Positions 17,250 through 27,599 of a stretch of DNA of 64,000 bases are shown here, in pieces. Source of the DNA: an uncultured Paracoccaceae bacterium (GTDB taxonomy: Bacteria > Pseudomonadota > Alphaproteobacteria > Rhodobacterales > Rhodobacteraceae); assembly GCA_947503765.1 (NCBI GenBank), contig CANNFA010000003.1, positions 186,001-250,000 of the forward strand. Reading direction: 5' to 3'. The position numbers and the translations under genes are program-made. How positions within the stretch are numbered: position 1 is the stretch's first letter; each line of letters starts with the position of its first letter. The notes under the pieces were generated by a model. That model was not told the DNA's origin, made no database searches, and saw only the letters and a list, made by a program, of their open reading frames with translations.

Positions 17250-18518
17250 TCAGCGGATCAGGAAGGCGCGGAAATCGTTGACATTGGTGCCGGTCGGTCC
17301 CGGCACGAACAGGTCGTCCAGCGCGTCGAACGCCCCCCAGGCGTCGTGGCGCGCCAGCAGGTCGGCCGGGTCGTGCCCCGCCGCGCGCAGCCGCGCCGCG
17401 CTGGTGCCGTCGGCAAAGGCGCCGGCATTGTCCTCGGACCCGTCGATCCCGTCGGTATCGGCCGCCAGCATCGCCACTTCGGCCCCGTCCAGCGCCAGCG
17501 CGGCGGCCAGCAGGAACTCGGTATTGCGCCCGCCGCGCCCGCCCGCCGCATCGCCCAGCGTCACGGTGGTCTCGCCCCCCGACAGCAGCAGCGAAGGCTT
17601 GGCAAAGGGCCGGTTCCGCGCCGCGACTTCGCCGGCGATGGCGGCCAGCACGCGGCCGGCCTCGCGCGCCTCGCCCTCGATCGCATCCGACAGGATCGCG
17701 GGCGTCACGCCCTCGGCACGGGCCAGGTCCGCCGCCGCCTCGAGCGAGCGTGCAGCGGACGCGGCGACATACACCCTGTCGCGCGCAAAGGCCGGATCGT
17801 CCGGGTGCGGCGCATCTTCGGGCGCGGTTTCCAGATGGCGGCGCACCGCCTCGGGCAGCTTGATCCCGTGCGCGCGCACGTGGCGCAGCGCATCGGCGCG
17901 GCCCTGCGCATCGGGCACGGTCGGCCCCGAGGCGACTTGCGCCGGATCGTCCCCCGGCACATCCGACACGATCAGGCTGACCACCCGCGCCGGATGCGCC
18001 AGCGCCGCCAGCCGTCCGCCCTTGATCCGGCTGACCTGCTTGCGGATCGCGTTCATCGCCGAGATCGGCGCGCCCGAGGCCAGCAGCGCCGCGTTCAGCG
18101 CCGCCTCGTCCTCCAGCGTCAGGCCCTCGGGCGGGGCCGGCAGCAGGGCAGAGCCGCCGCCGCAGATCAGCGCCACCACCAGATCATCCGCCGTCAGGCC
18201 CCGCACCGCGTCCATCAACGCCCCGGCCGCCGCGACTCCGGCAGCGTCGGGCACGGGATGCGCGGCCTCCATCACGCGGACATGGCGGCATGGCGCGGCA
18301 TAGCCGTAGCGGGTGACGACCACGCCCTCGACGGGCGCATCCCACAGATCCTCGAAGGCGGCGGCCATCTGCGCCGCCCCCTTGCCCGCGCCGATCACCA
18401 CCGTGCGCCCCTCGGGGCGGTCCGGCAGGTGCGGCTTCAGCGCGATGGAGGGATCGGCGGCGGCAACGGCAGCCTCGAACAGGCGGGTCAGAAAGGTACG
18501 GTCCTGAGCATTCATCAT
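17250..18518 (-). CDS. Glycerate kinase type-2 family (GckA/TtuD, MOFRL)
   Basis: A 422-residue glycerate 2-kinase of the MOFRL class, phosphorylating D-glycerate in serine-cycle, tartrate or photorespiratory-type routes. The nucleotide-binding segment [17 protein letters not shown] is near residue 40; [16 protein letters not shown] and [11 protein letters not shown] are family motifs. The C-terminal MOFRL part contains [12 protein letters not shown] and [13 protein letters not shown]. Family annotations sometimes read hydroxypyruvate reductase (TtuD), which is a historical misnomer. Start codons are ATGATG; the first is used. It is not clustered with other glycerate genes here. Confidence 0.92.
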   Translation of the reverse strand: MMNAQDRTFLTRLFEAAVAAADPSIALKPHLPDRPEGRTVVIGAGKGAAQMAAAFEDLWDAPVEGVVVTRYGYAAPCRHVRVMEAAHPVPDAAGVAAAGALMDAVRGLTADDLVVALICGGGSALLPAPPEGLTLEDEAALNAALLASGAPISAMNAIRKQVSRIKGGRLAALAHPARVVSLIVSDVPGDDPAQVASGPTVPDAQGRADALRHVRAHGIKLPEAVRRHLETAPEDAPHPDDPAFARDRVYVAASAARSLEAAADLARAEGVTPAILSDAIEGEAREAGRVLAAIAGEVAARNRPFAKPSLLLSGGETTVTLGDAAGGRGGRNTEFLLAAALALDGAEVAMLAADTDGIDGSEDNAGAFADGTSAARLRAAGHDPADLLARHDAWGAFDALDDLFVPGPTGTNVNDFRAFLIR

Positions 18519-18619
18519 GGCGCCAAGGGATCATGGACCCGCCCCAAGGTCACGCGGAAAATCGTGCCGCTGCGCGGTGTTGCGCCAAGGGGCCGGCGGC
18601 CGTTCGCAAGGGGTAAGTC

Positions 18620-18696
<77 letters not shown>

Positions 18697-18751
18697 GGCT
18701 CGCGTTTCGATTACTGCATGGCGCGGCGCGGTGCAACCGGTCAAATGCGGC

Positions 18752-19180
18752 TCAGTATCCGCCGCCATTCTTCCATTCGCGCCGGATATGGCTGAGGATC
18801 GAGATTGCCAGCAGCCCGCCCATCACGGTCAGATGCTCCTGCGCCGTTATGAAGTTCTGCTGGCGCATCGCGCCTTCCATGATCCACCAATTGTGCACGA
18901 ACACCACCGACAGCACGGTGAAGACCGACAGCATCCCCGCGCCGAGCCACACGAAGCGGTCGATGATCACCAGCGCCGAGCCGCCGAGCTGCACGAAGAT
19001 CGTCAGCCCCGCGATCAGCGCCACGGGCTGCATCCCGAAGGACGTGACCGCGCCTTTCGCGCTTTCGAAATCCAGCAGAAAGCCGATGCCGGCGAACCAG
19101 TAGAAGAACGTGCCGAGAAGCCGCGCGAGAAACCACACGATCTCGGATTCGAGAATGGACTTGACCCAGGTCGGTGTCAT
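18752..19180 (-). CDS. DoxX-like membrane protein
   Basis: A 142-residue protein with four transmembrane segments, matching the DoxX family layout: [21 protein letters not shown], then [37 protein letters not shown] and [13 protein letters not shown]. The start ATG was preferred over one ten codons upstream because AAAGGAG sits before it. Function in this family is poorly defined (redox stress and membrane roles have been proposed). It is downstream of sufS in the same direction with a 54-bp gap, so read-through from the SUF operon is possible. Confidence 0.8.
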   Translation of the reverse strand: MTPTWVKSILESEIVWFLARLLGTFFYWFAGIGFLLDFESAKGAVTSFGMQPVALIAGLTIFVQLGGSALVIIDRFVWLGAGMLSVFTVLSVVFVHNWWIMEGAMRQQNFITAQEHLTVMGGLLAISILSHIRREWKNGGGY

Positions 19181-19234
19181 GGCGGCTCCTTTTCGTCCAA
19201 GGACAGGCACGGCTGCCCGGACCAGGAGCCGGGC

Positions 19235-20450
<1,216 letters not shown>

Positions 20451-20458
<8 letters not shown>

Positions 20459-21053
20459 CGACGGGTGCTCCGGGCACGGTGATGCCGATTAGGGTCAGGA
20501 TCAGCGACAGGCCGAAGACCAGTGCCAGCATCGACACCACGATCATCACGAAGACCTGTCCAAGCGAGGTGAAGCCGTGCAGCTCGGCCACGAAATGGGT
20601 CAACAGCCAGAAGAACAGCACGAAGCCCGCGACACCGATCAGGCTGGCCATCGGCGGCAGGACCAGCATCGCGGCGGTCTGCGCCAGTTGCAGGCAGACC
20701 ATGCAGAATTGCAGCCAGGCGACCAGTAGGATCGCGTCGCCGAACCGCCCCTGCCCGCCCATCGCGTGGCCGATCCAGTAGATCGCGAACACCGCGACCA
20801 CCAGGATCGCCATCTGGATGATCGACGTGGTCCAGGGGTTCAGCAGCAGGCCGCCGAACACCACCGTCTCAGCACGAATGAACAGCGTCACGGAAATCTG
20901 CGCGAAGATCGCGGACAGGATCACCACCAGCAGCAGTGCCTGCCAGCGCGCGGTGCGCGGCATGTCGAAGGCCATCACCCAGCGGGCGGCGGCGCGCGGA
21001 TCGCGGACGCTGGTCCACGCCATCCGGACAAGGGTTCTCAGGGTCGGCATCAT
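20451..21053 (-). CDS. YIP1 family membrane protein
   Basis: A 200-residue membrane protein with about five hydrophobic segments, consistent with the YIP1 family (Pfam Yip1). An N-terminal amphipathic stretch (TLRTLVRMAWTSVRDPRAAARW) precedes the first membrane helix. Its ATG overlaps the previous gene's stop (ATGA) and its end overlaps the sufS start, so it is translationally embedded in the SUF operon. Its relation to Fe-S biogenesis is unknown; the same arrangement is, to my knowledge, recurrent in Rhodobacterales. Confidence 0.8.
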
Positions 21054-21544
21054 GCTGTCACGCCTGCGCGCTCCGTTTCGGAAAGGCCAAGGCCCCAGAA
21101 CACCACAAACACACCAAGCGCAAGACCGCCGGTCAGGGTCTGCGCCGGGCCCGGCCCGATGAACCCCGCGACCAGCCCCGCCAGAAGCCAGGCCGGCACC
21201 GATGCCAGAAGCGCCCAGAACAGGACCAGCCGGGCGCTGTACCAGCTGCCCCGCCCGCCCAGCAGCGCCGCCACGATGCGGCCGAATGCCGCCGCCGCGT
21301 AGGCGATGAACGGCAGAAGAAACGCGAAGAACAGGAACGACCAATAAAGCCGCGCAGCTTGCGGGATCTCGGGATCCAGATGCGCCGCGCGCGCCTGTGC
21401 CGGCGCCTGCGCCACGAACAGCAGCAGGCAGCCGGCCAGCAGCCAGGCCAGCAGACGCGGCTCGTGCCGCGGCAATGCCAGCCGGGCGCGGATCACCGCG
21501 CGCGGCCGCCGGTACATGGCCGCGATGTCCGAAGAGACGGCCAT
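21050..21544 (-). CDS. SUF-operon membrane protein, unknown function
   Basis: A 164-residue protein with four predicted transmembrane segments (AWLLAGCLLLFVAQA, LYWSFLFFAFLLPFIAYAAAA, ARLVLFWALLASVPAWLLAG and GGLALGVFVVFWGLGL). Its ATG shares one base with the sufD stop (TGATG) and its stop overlaps the YIP1-family ATG. No domain was recognised beyond topology; it may itself be a distant YIP1 relative. The tight coupling on both sides says it is made together with SufD and SufS. Confidence 0.75.
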   Translation of the reverse strand: MAVSSDIAAMYRRPRAVIRARLALPRHEPRLLAWLLAGCLLLFVAQAPAQARAAHLDPEIPQAARLYWSFLFFAFLLPFIAYAAAAFGRIVAALLGGRGSWYSARLVLFWALLASVPAWLLAGLVAGFIGPGPAQTLTGGLALGVFVVFWGLGLSETERAGVTA

Positions 21545-22833
21545 CAGCCGCCGCGCCGGCGCGCCAGCCAGGCCTCCAGCCGGGTGCGGATATCCTCGGC
21601 AATGGTCTCGTCCTCGATCTCCTCGATCGCCTCGGCCAGGAAGGCCAGCGTCAGCAGATCCTGTGCCTCGGCCTCGGGGACACCGCGCGAGCGCAGGTAG
21701 AAGATCGCGGTCTCGTCGATCGCCCCGGTGGTCGAGCCGTGGCTGCATTGCACGTCGTCGGCATAGATCTCCAGCTCCGGCTTGGCGAAGAACTGGCTGT
21801 CGCCGTCCAGCAGCAGCGCCTGGCTGATCTGGTAGCCGTCGGTCTTCTGCGCGTCCGGCTTGACCAGGATCTTGCCCTGGAACACCCCCGCGGCCCCGTT
21901 GCGCAGCACCTTCTTGTAGACCTGGCGGCTTTCGCAATGGGCGGCGTCGTGGGTGATGAACACCGTGTCGTCGTGGTGGAAATCGCCGTCGCCCGTGCAG
22001 GCGCCCGCGATGTGCGCGGTGGCATTGTCGCCGGTCAGCTCGATCACGGATTCGTTGCGCGTGAGCACGCCGTTCGCCGTCATGGTAAAGGACTTGAACA
22101 CGCTCTCGGTGCCCAGCCGCGCGAACAGATGGGTGACCGCGCGCCGCTCGTGGTCGCGGCCCTGGGCGCGCACATGGTGGAAGGCGGCGTTGTCGGCCAC
22201 CTCGACCTCCATCACCATGTTGAGCCGTGCCGCCGCCGGGCCGTTCTCCAGAACGGTCAGCTCGGCGCCTTCCTCGACCTTGATAACGTGGTGCAAGGTC
22301 GCGTCCGAAGTTTCTGATTCATGAAGATAAATCAGCGATACGGGGCGCTCCGCCTTGCCGGTGGCCCGGATCACCACGCCATCCGTCGCATAGGCGGTGT
22401 TCAGCGCGGCAAGCGGCCGGTGCACCGGATCCTGGCCGCGCGTTTCCAGCACGCCGTACAGTTCCTTCAGCCAGTGGATATCGGTCTGCGCCGCCGCTTC
22501 CAGCCGCTCGATCTCGACCCCGGCAAGGGTCGGATCGTCCGATTGCGCGGCATCGAACACGCCGTCGACGAAGACCAGCCTGACGCGGTCGATCTCGCCG
22601 AAAACCGGCGTGTCGTCGCCTTCGAACACCGCCGCCTGCGCCGCATCGGGTGCGGTCAGCGCGTCGGGCCGGGTCCATTTCCAGTATTCGTCGCGCCGTC
22701 CGGGCAGGCCCATGGCGCGCAGCCGGGCCAGCGCATCCTCGCGCGCGGCCTTGATCCATCCCGCCCCCTCGGGCAGGCTCAGCGCGGCAAGCCGCGCCTC
22801 GGTCACGTCCTGTTTCGCTTGCGCAAGTGCCAT
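21544..22833 (-). CDS. sufD: Fe-S cluster assembly protein SufD
   Basis: A 429-residue scaffold subunit of the SufBC2D complex. Recognisable segments are SLPEGAGWIKAAREDAL, the GRRDEYWKWTRPDAL motif near residue 50, and the C-terminal core AGVFQGKILVKPDAQKTDGY with CSHGSTTGAIDETAIFYLRS. The start MALAQAKQDVTEA, placed 2 bp after the sufC stop, was preferred to an ATG 14 codons upstream inside sufC. SufD pairs with SufB and SufC to build clusters. Confidence 0.95.
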   Translation of the reverse strand: MALAQAKQDVTEARLAALSLPEGAGWIKAAREDALARLRAMGLPGRRDEYWKWTRPDALTAPDAAQAAVFEGDDTPVFGEIDRVRLVFVDGVFDAAQSDDPTLAGVEIERLEAAAQTDIHWLKELYGVLETRGQDPVHRPLAALNTAYATDGVVIRATGKAERPVSLIYLHESETSDATLHHVIKVEEGAELTVLENGPAAARLNMVMEVEVADNAAFHHVRAQGRDHERRAVTHLFARLGTESVFKSFTMTANGVLTRNESVIELTGDNATAHIAGACTGDGDFHHDDTVFITHDAAHCESRQVYKKVLRNGAAGVFQGKILVKPDAQKTDGYQISQALLLDGDSQFFAKPELEIYADDVQCSHGSTTGAIDETAIFYLRSRGVPEAEAQDLLTLAFLAEAIEEIEDETIAEDIRTRLEAWLARRRGG

Positions 22834-22834
22834 C

Positions 22835-23602
22835 TTACACCACCTCGCCCGGAACATCGCCCAGGATGTCGGCATAGCCGTTTTCCTCGACCTCCAGCGC
22901 CAGTTCCTTGCCGCCGGATTTCACGATCTGACCGTTCGCCATGATATGCACCACGTCCGGCACGATATGGTTCAGAAGCCGCTGGTAGTGGGTGATGACC
23001 AGAAAGGACCGCCCGGCATCGCGCAGCGCGTTCACGCCGTCGGACACCAGTTTCATCGCGTCGACGTCAAGGCCCGAATCGGTCTCGTCGAGGATGCACA
23101 TCTTCGGCTCAAGCACGGCCATCTGCAGGATTTCGTTGCGCTTCTTCTCGCCGCCGGAAAAGCCGACATTGACCGGACGCTTCAGCATGTCGGCGCCGAT
23201 CTTCAGATCGGCCGCCTTCGCGCGGATCAGCTTGAGGAAATCCCCCGCGCTCAGCTCTTCCTGGCCGCGCGCCTTGCGCTGCGAATTGAGCGCGGTGCGC
23301 AGGAAGGTCATGTTGCCCACGCCCGGAATCTCGACCGGGTACTGGAACGCCAGGAACAGGCCGGCGGCGGCGCGTTCCTCGGGCTCCATCTCCAGCACGT
23401 CGGCGCCTTCGAGCGTGGCCGTGCCCTCTGTCACCTCGTAGCCGTCGCGCCCCGACATGACATAGGACAGGGTCGATTTGCCCGACCCGTTCGGCCCCAT
23501 GATCGCATGCACCTCGCCGGCGCCGATCGACAGGTCGACACCCTTCAGGATCGCCTTGTCCTCTTCTTCAAGTTTGACGTGCAGGTTCTTGATTTCCAGC
23601 AT
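22835..23602 (-). CDS. sufC: Fe-S cluster assembly ATPase SufC
   Basis: A 255-residue soluble ABC-type ATPase of the SUF complex. Walker A GPNGSGKST lies at residues 36-44, the signature is FSGGEKKRNEILQM, Walker B is CILDETDSGLDVD and the switch His is in VITHYQRLL; this ETDSGLD form is specific to SufC. It is not a membrane transporter subunit. A 55-bp gap separates it from the methyltransferase-like gene upstream, the largest internal gap between sufB and sufS. Confidence 0.97.
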   Translation of the reverse strand: MLEIKNLHVKLEEEDKAILKGVDLSIGAGEVHAIMGPNGSGKSTLSYVMSGRDGYEVTEGTATLEGADVLEMEPEERAAAGLFLAFQYPVEIPGVGNMTFLRTALNSQRKARGQEELSAGDFLKLIRAKAADLKIGADMLKRPVNVGFSGGEKKRNEILQMAVLEPKMCILDETDSGLDVDAMKLVSDGVNALRDAGRSFLVITHYQRLLNHIVPDVVHIMANGQIVKSGGKELALEVEENGYADILGDVPGEVV

Positions 23603-23657
23603 TTTTCCTCGTCTCCTTCATCCGCCTTTCGCGTGTCTTCCTACGCGGCGCGCGGTG

Positions 23658-24281
23658 TCATTGCTGCTTGTTGTAAAGGCTCAGGACCAGGCCCAGATCC
23701 TCGCGCGGAATGGTCCATGGCGCGATTTCGAACCGCACCATCCGGCCCACCGTCTCGGCGCGGTCCACCCAGCGTTCGACCGTGTGATAGACCTTGCGGT
23801 CTGTGTAATCGTCGAACAGCACCGTCACTGGCCGCGCGGTGCGGATCATCGCCGTCACCAGGCAGGCGGCGCGGAACCGTCCGTCGATCAGGATCAGGTC
23901 GGGCTGGACGAAATCGTCCCTGTCCCAGACGCTGACGGGGTAATTGCGGTACTTGCGCCAGCCATTCTCGTTCGCGGGCATGCCCCATTTGCCGGTCGGC
24001 CCGATATCGACCGGATGCAGATGCACCCGGCCCTTCGGCGGGTTTGCCGCGAAATAGCCGGCCATCATGTCCGACCAGCCGGCATCGCTTTCGACCGAGA
24101 ACACGGTCTTGCCAAGTTCCGCCGCCACGACGGTGGATCCGCCGCTGCCGTATTCCAGGATCGTGTCCGCCGCCGCATAATGCGCGCGCAAGAGCGCTGC
24201 CTCCGCCTCGGGCAGAGTCAGTTCCGGGCGCGCCGGCATGCCCGGCATGTCCTGCCGGGCTTCCGATGCGGCGGCGTCCAT
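23658..24281 (-). CDS. SAM-methyltransferase-like protein in the SUF operon
   Basis: A 207-residue protein with a Rossmann-like motif ILEYGSGGSTVVAAEL followed by VFSVESDAGW, the pattern of class I SAM-dependent methyltransferases (motif I and post-I acid). LILIDGRFRAAC and VTVLFDDYTDRK fit later strands. The catalytic role and substrate are unknown. The ATG shares a base with the sufB stop (TGATG), so translation is coupled. Proteins of this type within suf operons are, as far as I know, uncharacterised. Confidence 0.7.
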   Translation of the reverse strand: MDAAASEARQDMPGMPARPELTLPEAEAALLRAHYAAADTILEYGSGGSTVVAAELGKTVFSVESDAGWSDMMAGYFAANPPKGRVHLHPVDIGPTGKWGMPANENGWRKYRNYPVSVWDRDDFVQPDLILIDGRFRAACLVTAMIRTARPVTVLFDDYTDRKVYHTVERWVDRAETVGRMVRFEIAPWTIPREDLGLVLSLYNKQQ

Positions 24282-25819
24282 CAGCCCACCGACCCTTCCA
24301 GAGAGATCGCGACCAGCTGCTGCGCCTCCATGGCGAATTCCATCGGCAGCGCCTGAAGCACGTCCTTGCAGAACCCGTTTACCACCAGCGCCACGGCCTC
24401 TTCCTCGTCCATGCCGCGCTGGCGGCAATAGAACAGCTGGTCGTCATCGACCTTCGAGGTGGTGGCCTCGTGTTCCACCCGGCTCGAATTGTTGCGCACC
24501 TCGATATAGGGCACGGTATGCGCGCCGCACTTGTCGCCGATCAGCAGGCTGTCGCACTGGGTGAAATTGCGCGCATCCTTCGCCTTGGGATGCACCGCCA
24601 CCTGGCCGCGATAGGTGTTCTGCGCCTTTCCGGCGCTGATCCCCTTCGACACGATCCGGCTGCGCGTATCCTTGCCCAGGTGGATCATCTTGGTGCCGGT
24701 ATCGGCCTGCTGGTAGTTGTTGGTGATGGCGATCGAGTAGAACTCGCCCTGGCTTTCATTGCCGCGCAGGATGCAGGACGGGTATTTCCACGTCACCGCG
24801 GACCCGGTTTCCACCTGGGTCCACATCACCTTGGACCGGTCGCCCCGGCAATCGGCGCGCTTGGTGACGAAGTTGAAGATGCCGCCCCGGCCTTCCTCGT
24901 CGCCCGGATACCAGTTCTGCACGGTGGAATACTTGATCTCGGCATCCTCCAGCGCCACCAGTTCGACCACGGCCGCATGCAGCTGCGTCGTCTCGCGCAT
25001 CGGTGCGGTGCACCCTTCGAGATAGGACACGTAGCTGCCCTTGTCGGCGATGATCAGCGTCCGCTCGAACTGGCCGGTATTTTCCGCGTTGATGCGGAAA
25101 TAGGTCGACAGCTCCATCGGGCAGCGCACGCCGGGCGGCACATAGACGAAGGATCCGTCCGAAAAGACCGCCGAGTTGAGGGTCGCAAAGTAGTTGTCCG
25201 ACACCGGCACGACCGAGCCGAGGTACTTGCGCACCAGCTCGGGATGATCGCGGATCGCGTCCGAGATCGAGCAGAAGATGACGCCGGCCTGTTTCAGCTC
25301 CTTCTGAAAGGTGGTGCCGACCGATACGGAGTCGAACACCGCATCCACGGCAACCTTGCGCTGCTCGCCGGTCCGGGCGTCGGCAGGCGTGCCCTCGGCC
25401 CCTTCGACGCCGGCCAGGATCATCTGCTCCTGCAGCGGAATGCCCAGTTTCTCGTAGGTTTCCAGCAGCTTGGGATCCACCTCGTCCAGCGATTTCGGCT
25501 TTTCCGTCATCGACTTGGGCTTGGCGTAATAATACTGATCCTGGTAGTCGATCATCGGGTAATGCACCATCGCCCAGTCGGGCTCGGTCATGCCCTGCCA
25601 GCGGCGGAACGCGCCCAGGCGCCATTCGGTCATCCATTCGGGCTCGCCGTTCTTCTCCGAGATGAGGCGGACGATATCCTCGTTCACGCCCTTGGGGGCG
25701 TATTCCATCTCGATCTCGGTTTCCCAGCCGTGCTTGTACTTGCCGGCGATCGACTGAACGGCATCCACCGTTTCCTGGTCGACGCCTTCCTTGACTTCGG
25801 TCTTGTCCAGTGCAGCCAT
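24281..25819 (-). CDS. sufB: Fe-S cluster assembly protein SufB
   Basis: A 512-residue scaffold subunit where the nascent cluster is assembled. Motifs include [48 protein letters not shown] and the C-terminal [18 protein letters not shown] with the conserved acidic/His pair. Length and order match SufB. It follows the NifS/IscS-type desulfurase gene by 18 bp. Confidence 0.97.
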   Translation of the reverse strand: MAALDKTEVKEGVDQETVDAVQSIAGKYKHGWETEIEMEYAPKGVNEDIVRLISEKNGEPEWMTEWRLGAFRRWQGMTEPDWAMVHYPMIDYQDQYYYAKPKSMTEKPKSLDEVDPKLLETYEKLGIPLQEQMILAGVEGAEGTPADARTGEQRKVAVDAVFDSVSVGTTFQKELKQAGVIFCSISDAIRDHPELVRKYLGSVVPVSDNYFATLNSAVFSDGSFVYVPPGVRCPMELSTYFRINAENTGQFERTLIIADKGSYVSYLEGCTAPMRETTQLHAAVVELVALEDAEIKYSTVQNWYPGDEEGRGGIFNFVTKRADCRGDRSKVMWTQVETGSAVTWKYPSCILRGNESQGEFYSIAITNNYQQADTGTKMIHLGKDTRSRIVSKGISAGKAQNTYRGQVAVHPKAKDARNFTQCDSLLIGDKCGAHTVPYIEVRNNSSRVEHEATTSKVDDDQLFYCRQRGMDEEEAVALVVNGFCKDVLQALPMEFAMEAQQLVAISLEGSVG

Positions 25820-25837
25820 TGCCTGTCTTCCCTTCCT

Positions 25838-26884
25838 CTACGCCGCGCGTGCCCGGAACTTCCGGTACTGCGCGCTCCAGGCGTCGATGAAACGCCCGAT
25901 TTCCTCTTCCGTCGTTGCCGGCCCCAAAGAGACCCGGATCGCCGACGCCGCAACCTGTTCATCATATCCCATCGCGCGCAGCACCCGGCTGGCGCGGACC
26001 TTGCCGCTGGAACAGGCGGACCCGGCCGAAACCGCGAACCCCGCCAGATCCATCTGCATCACCTGCGTCTCGCCCTTCCAGCCGGGAACGGCGAAACAGG
26101 CGGTATTCGGCAAACGAGATACATCTTTGCCAACCAAGATAACCTCTGGCGCCGCAGCCTCAATCCCGCTTTCTAGAATATTTCTAAGTTTTTCGACGCC
26201 GTCCAAGATCCCCGCCGACAGGTCGCGCGCCGCCGCCTCGGCCGCCGCGCCGAAGCCGGCGATGCCGATGACGTTCTCGGTCCCGGACCTGCGCCCCATC
26301 TCCTGCCCGCCGCCGCGGATCCGCGCCGCAAGATCGGTGCCGCGCCGCACGATCAGCGCGCCGATGCCCTTCGGCCCGCCCAGCTTGTGCGCCGAGGCCA
26401 GCGCCATCTCGCAGCCCATCCAGTTGAACGCCGCCGGCAGCTTGCCCCAGGCTTGCGTCGCGTCGCAGACCGCCAGCCCGTCGGGCAGCGTCTGGACGAT
26501 CCCGGTTTCGGAATTGGCCAGTTGCAGCGCGCTGCGCCCCGGCTCTGCCACGCGCACCGTGCCCGCGCTTGAGACCGGCAGATCCGCCGTCACCCAGGCC
26601 GCCACCGCGTCATGCTCGATATCGCCGGCCAGCAGGCCGCGTCCGGCCAGCGCCAGCGCCGCCGCCTCGGTCGCGCCCGAGGTGAACACCACATCCGCGC
26701 CGTCCGCGCCGAACGCCGCCGCCACCTGGCCGCGCGCCCGCTCGACCGCCGCCTTGGCCGCGCGCCCCTCGGCATGGACCGAGGACGGATTGCCCGCCAC
26801 GTCCATCGCCGCCAGCATCGCCGCGCGCGCCTCGTCCCTCAGGGGCGCGGTGGCGTTCCAGTCAAGATACACACGTTCGGTCAA
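25838..26884 (-). CDS. Cysteine desulfurase, NifS/IscS type
   Basis: A 348-residue class I cysteine desulfurase distinct from SufS. The PLP lysine is in SAHKLGGPKG and the catalytic cysteine in SAGSACSSGKVRAS. I place the start at TTG (reading TERVYLDWNATAP), preceded by AGGGAAG. An ATG 16 codons upstream would force translation through a dispersed intergenic repeat and adds a non-homologous N-terminus. The protein is shorter than E. coli IscS (404). It sits between iscR and sufB, so the operon encodes two desulfurases. Confidence 0.85.
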   Translation of the reverse strand: MTERVYLDWNATAPLRDEARAAMLAAMDVAGNPSSVHAEGRAAKAAVERARGQVAAAFGADGADVVFTSGATEAAALALAGRGLLAGDIEHDAVAAWVTADLPVSSAGTVRVAEPGRSALQLANSETGIVQTLPDGLAVCDATQAWGKLPAAFNWMGCEMALASAHKLGGPKGIGALIVRRGTDLAARIRGGGQEMGRRSGTENVIGIAGFGAAAEAAARDLSAGILDGVEKLRNILESGIEAAAPEVILVGKDVSRLPNTACFAVPGWKGETQVMQMDLAGFAVSAGSACSSGKVRASRVLRAMGYDEQVAASAIRVSLGPATTEEEIGRFIDAWSAQYRKFRARAA

Positions 26885-26897
26885 GGCCGCTTCCCTG

Positions 26898-26922
26898 CTT
26901 CTTCTCGTTCCAAATACGTTCG
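26898..26922 (+). repeat. Dispersed intergenic repeat, copy A
   Basis: Contains the 20-base core TTCTTCTCGTTCCAAATACG in the gap between iscR and the desulfurase. The same core occurs at 32512-32536 (opposite strand) and with two changes at 45558-45582. Confidence 0.7.
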
Positions 26923-26948
26923 CCGAAGGCACGCGCCGCCAGGCGCGT

Positions 26949-27440
26949 TCACCCGGCCCCGACCGGTTCGTCCGCCTCGTCGGCCTCGTCGACCACCGCG
27001 TAAAGGTTCGGCACCGCCGGGCACGGCGCCAGTTCGTTCTGGATCACGTCCGACAGCCGCGTCTGGTGCAGGAACACGTAGACCTGCGCCGACAATCCCT
27101 CCCACAGCCGGTTGGTCAGCGATTGCGCCTGGCTGCCCGACAGCCCGCCCGACGCGCCCGCGCCGGTATGCAGCGCGCTCACCGTCTCGTCCACGGCCTC
27201 GAGCACCTGCGACACCCGGATCGCGTCGGGCCTTCGCGCCAGCCTGTAGCCGCCGCCGGGTCCGCGCACCGACGTGACCAGCCCGCCGCGCCGCAGCTTG
27301 ACGAACAGCTGCTCGAGATAGGGCAGCGAGATGTTCTGCCGCTTCGACAACTCGCCCAGAGAAGTCAGGTCTCCGGGCGGTTGCAGCGCCAGGTCGGCAA
27401 GCGCGACCATCGCGTAACGGCCCTTCGTCGAAAGCTTCAT
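26949..27440 (-). CDS. iscR: Rrf2 family Fe-S regulator IscR, single-cysteine type
   Basis: A 163-residue Rrf2-family repressor heading the SUF operon. The winged helix (MKLSTKGRYAMVALADLAL; NISLPYLEQLFVKLRRGGLV; SVRGPGGGYRLAR) is typical of IscR. The segment that carries the three cluster cysteines in E. coli IscR reads SALHTGAGASGGLSGSQAQS here and has none; the only cysteine is C140 in ELAPCPAVPN. I recall that the Rhodobacter sphaeroides IscR is also described as an unusual single-Cys Fe-S protein. GGAGGGG precedes the ATG. The leader carries an Irr-like box over the -10. Confidence 0.92.
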   Translation of the reverse strand: MKLSTKGRYAMVALADLALQPPGDLTSLGELSKRQNISLPYLEQLFVKLRRGGLVTSVRGPGGGYRLARRPDAIRVSQVLEAVDETVSALHTGAGASGGLSGSQAQSLTNRLWEGLSAQVYVFLHQTRLSDVIQNELAPCPAVPNLYAVVDEADEADEPVGAG

Positions 27441-27523
27441 TGCGCGCGCCCCTCCATTGACCTCTCACACCGCCGCGATTAACTGCATTCTGGTTCAGGG
27501 CGCCGTCGCGCCCGTCCATCTGA

Positions 27524-27560
27524 TTAGAAGCGTTCTAAAGTGGCCGACTAAATTCGTCAA
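27524..27560 (-). promoter_or_regulatory. iscR-suf promoter with Irr-box-like palindrome
   Basis: On the minus strand a promoter TTGACG-N17-TAGAAC (27560-27555 and 27537-27532) ends about 92 bases before the iscR ATG. The -10 lies inside the dyad TTAGAA-N3-TTCTAA (27524-27538), extended on the minus strand to TTTAGAACGCTTCTAA. This matches the iron-control element bound by the Irr regulator in alphaproteobacteria. Repression by occlusion of the -10 is inferred. The dyad is also about 62 bp upstream of the divergent hydrolase ATG and could affect it. Confidence 0.7.
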
Positions 27561-27599
27561 GAATGATTGTCGCCCGCCCCCGGAACGAAAAGGAGGCCT

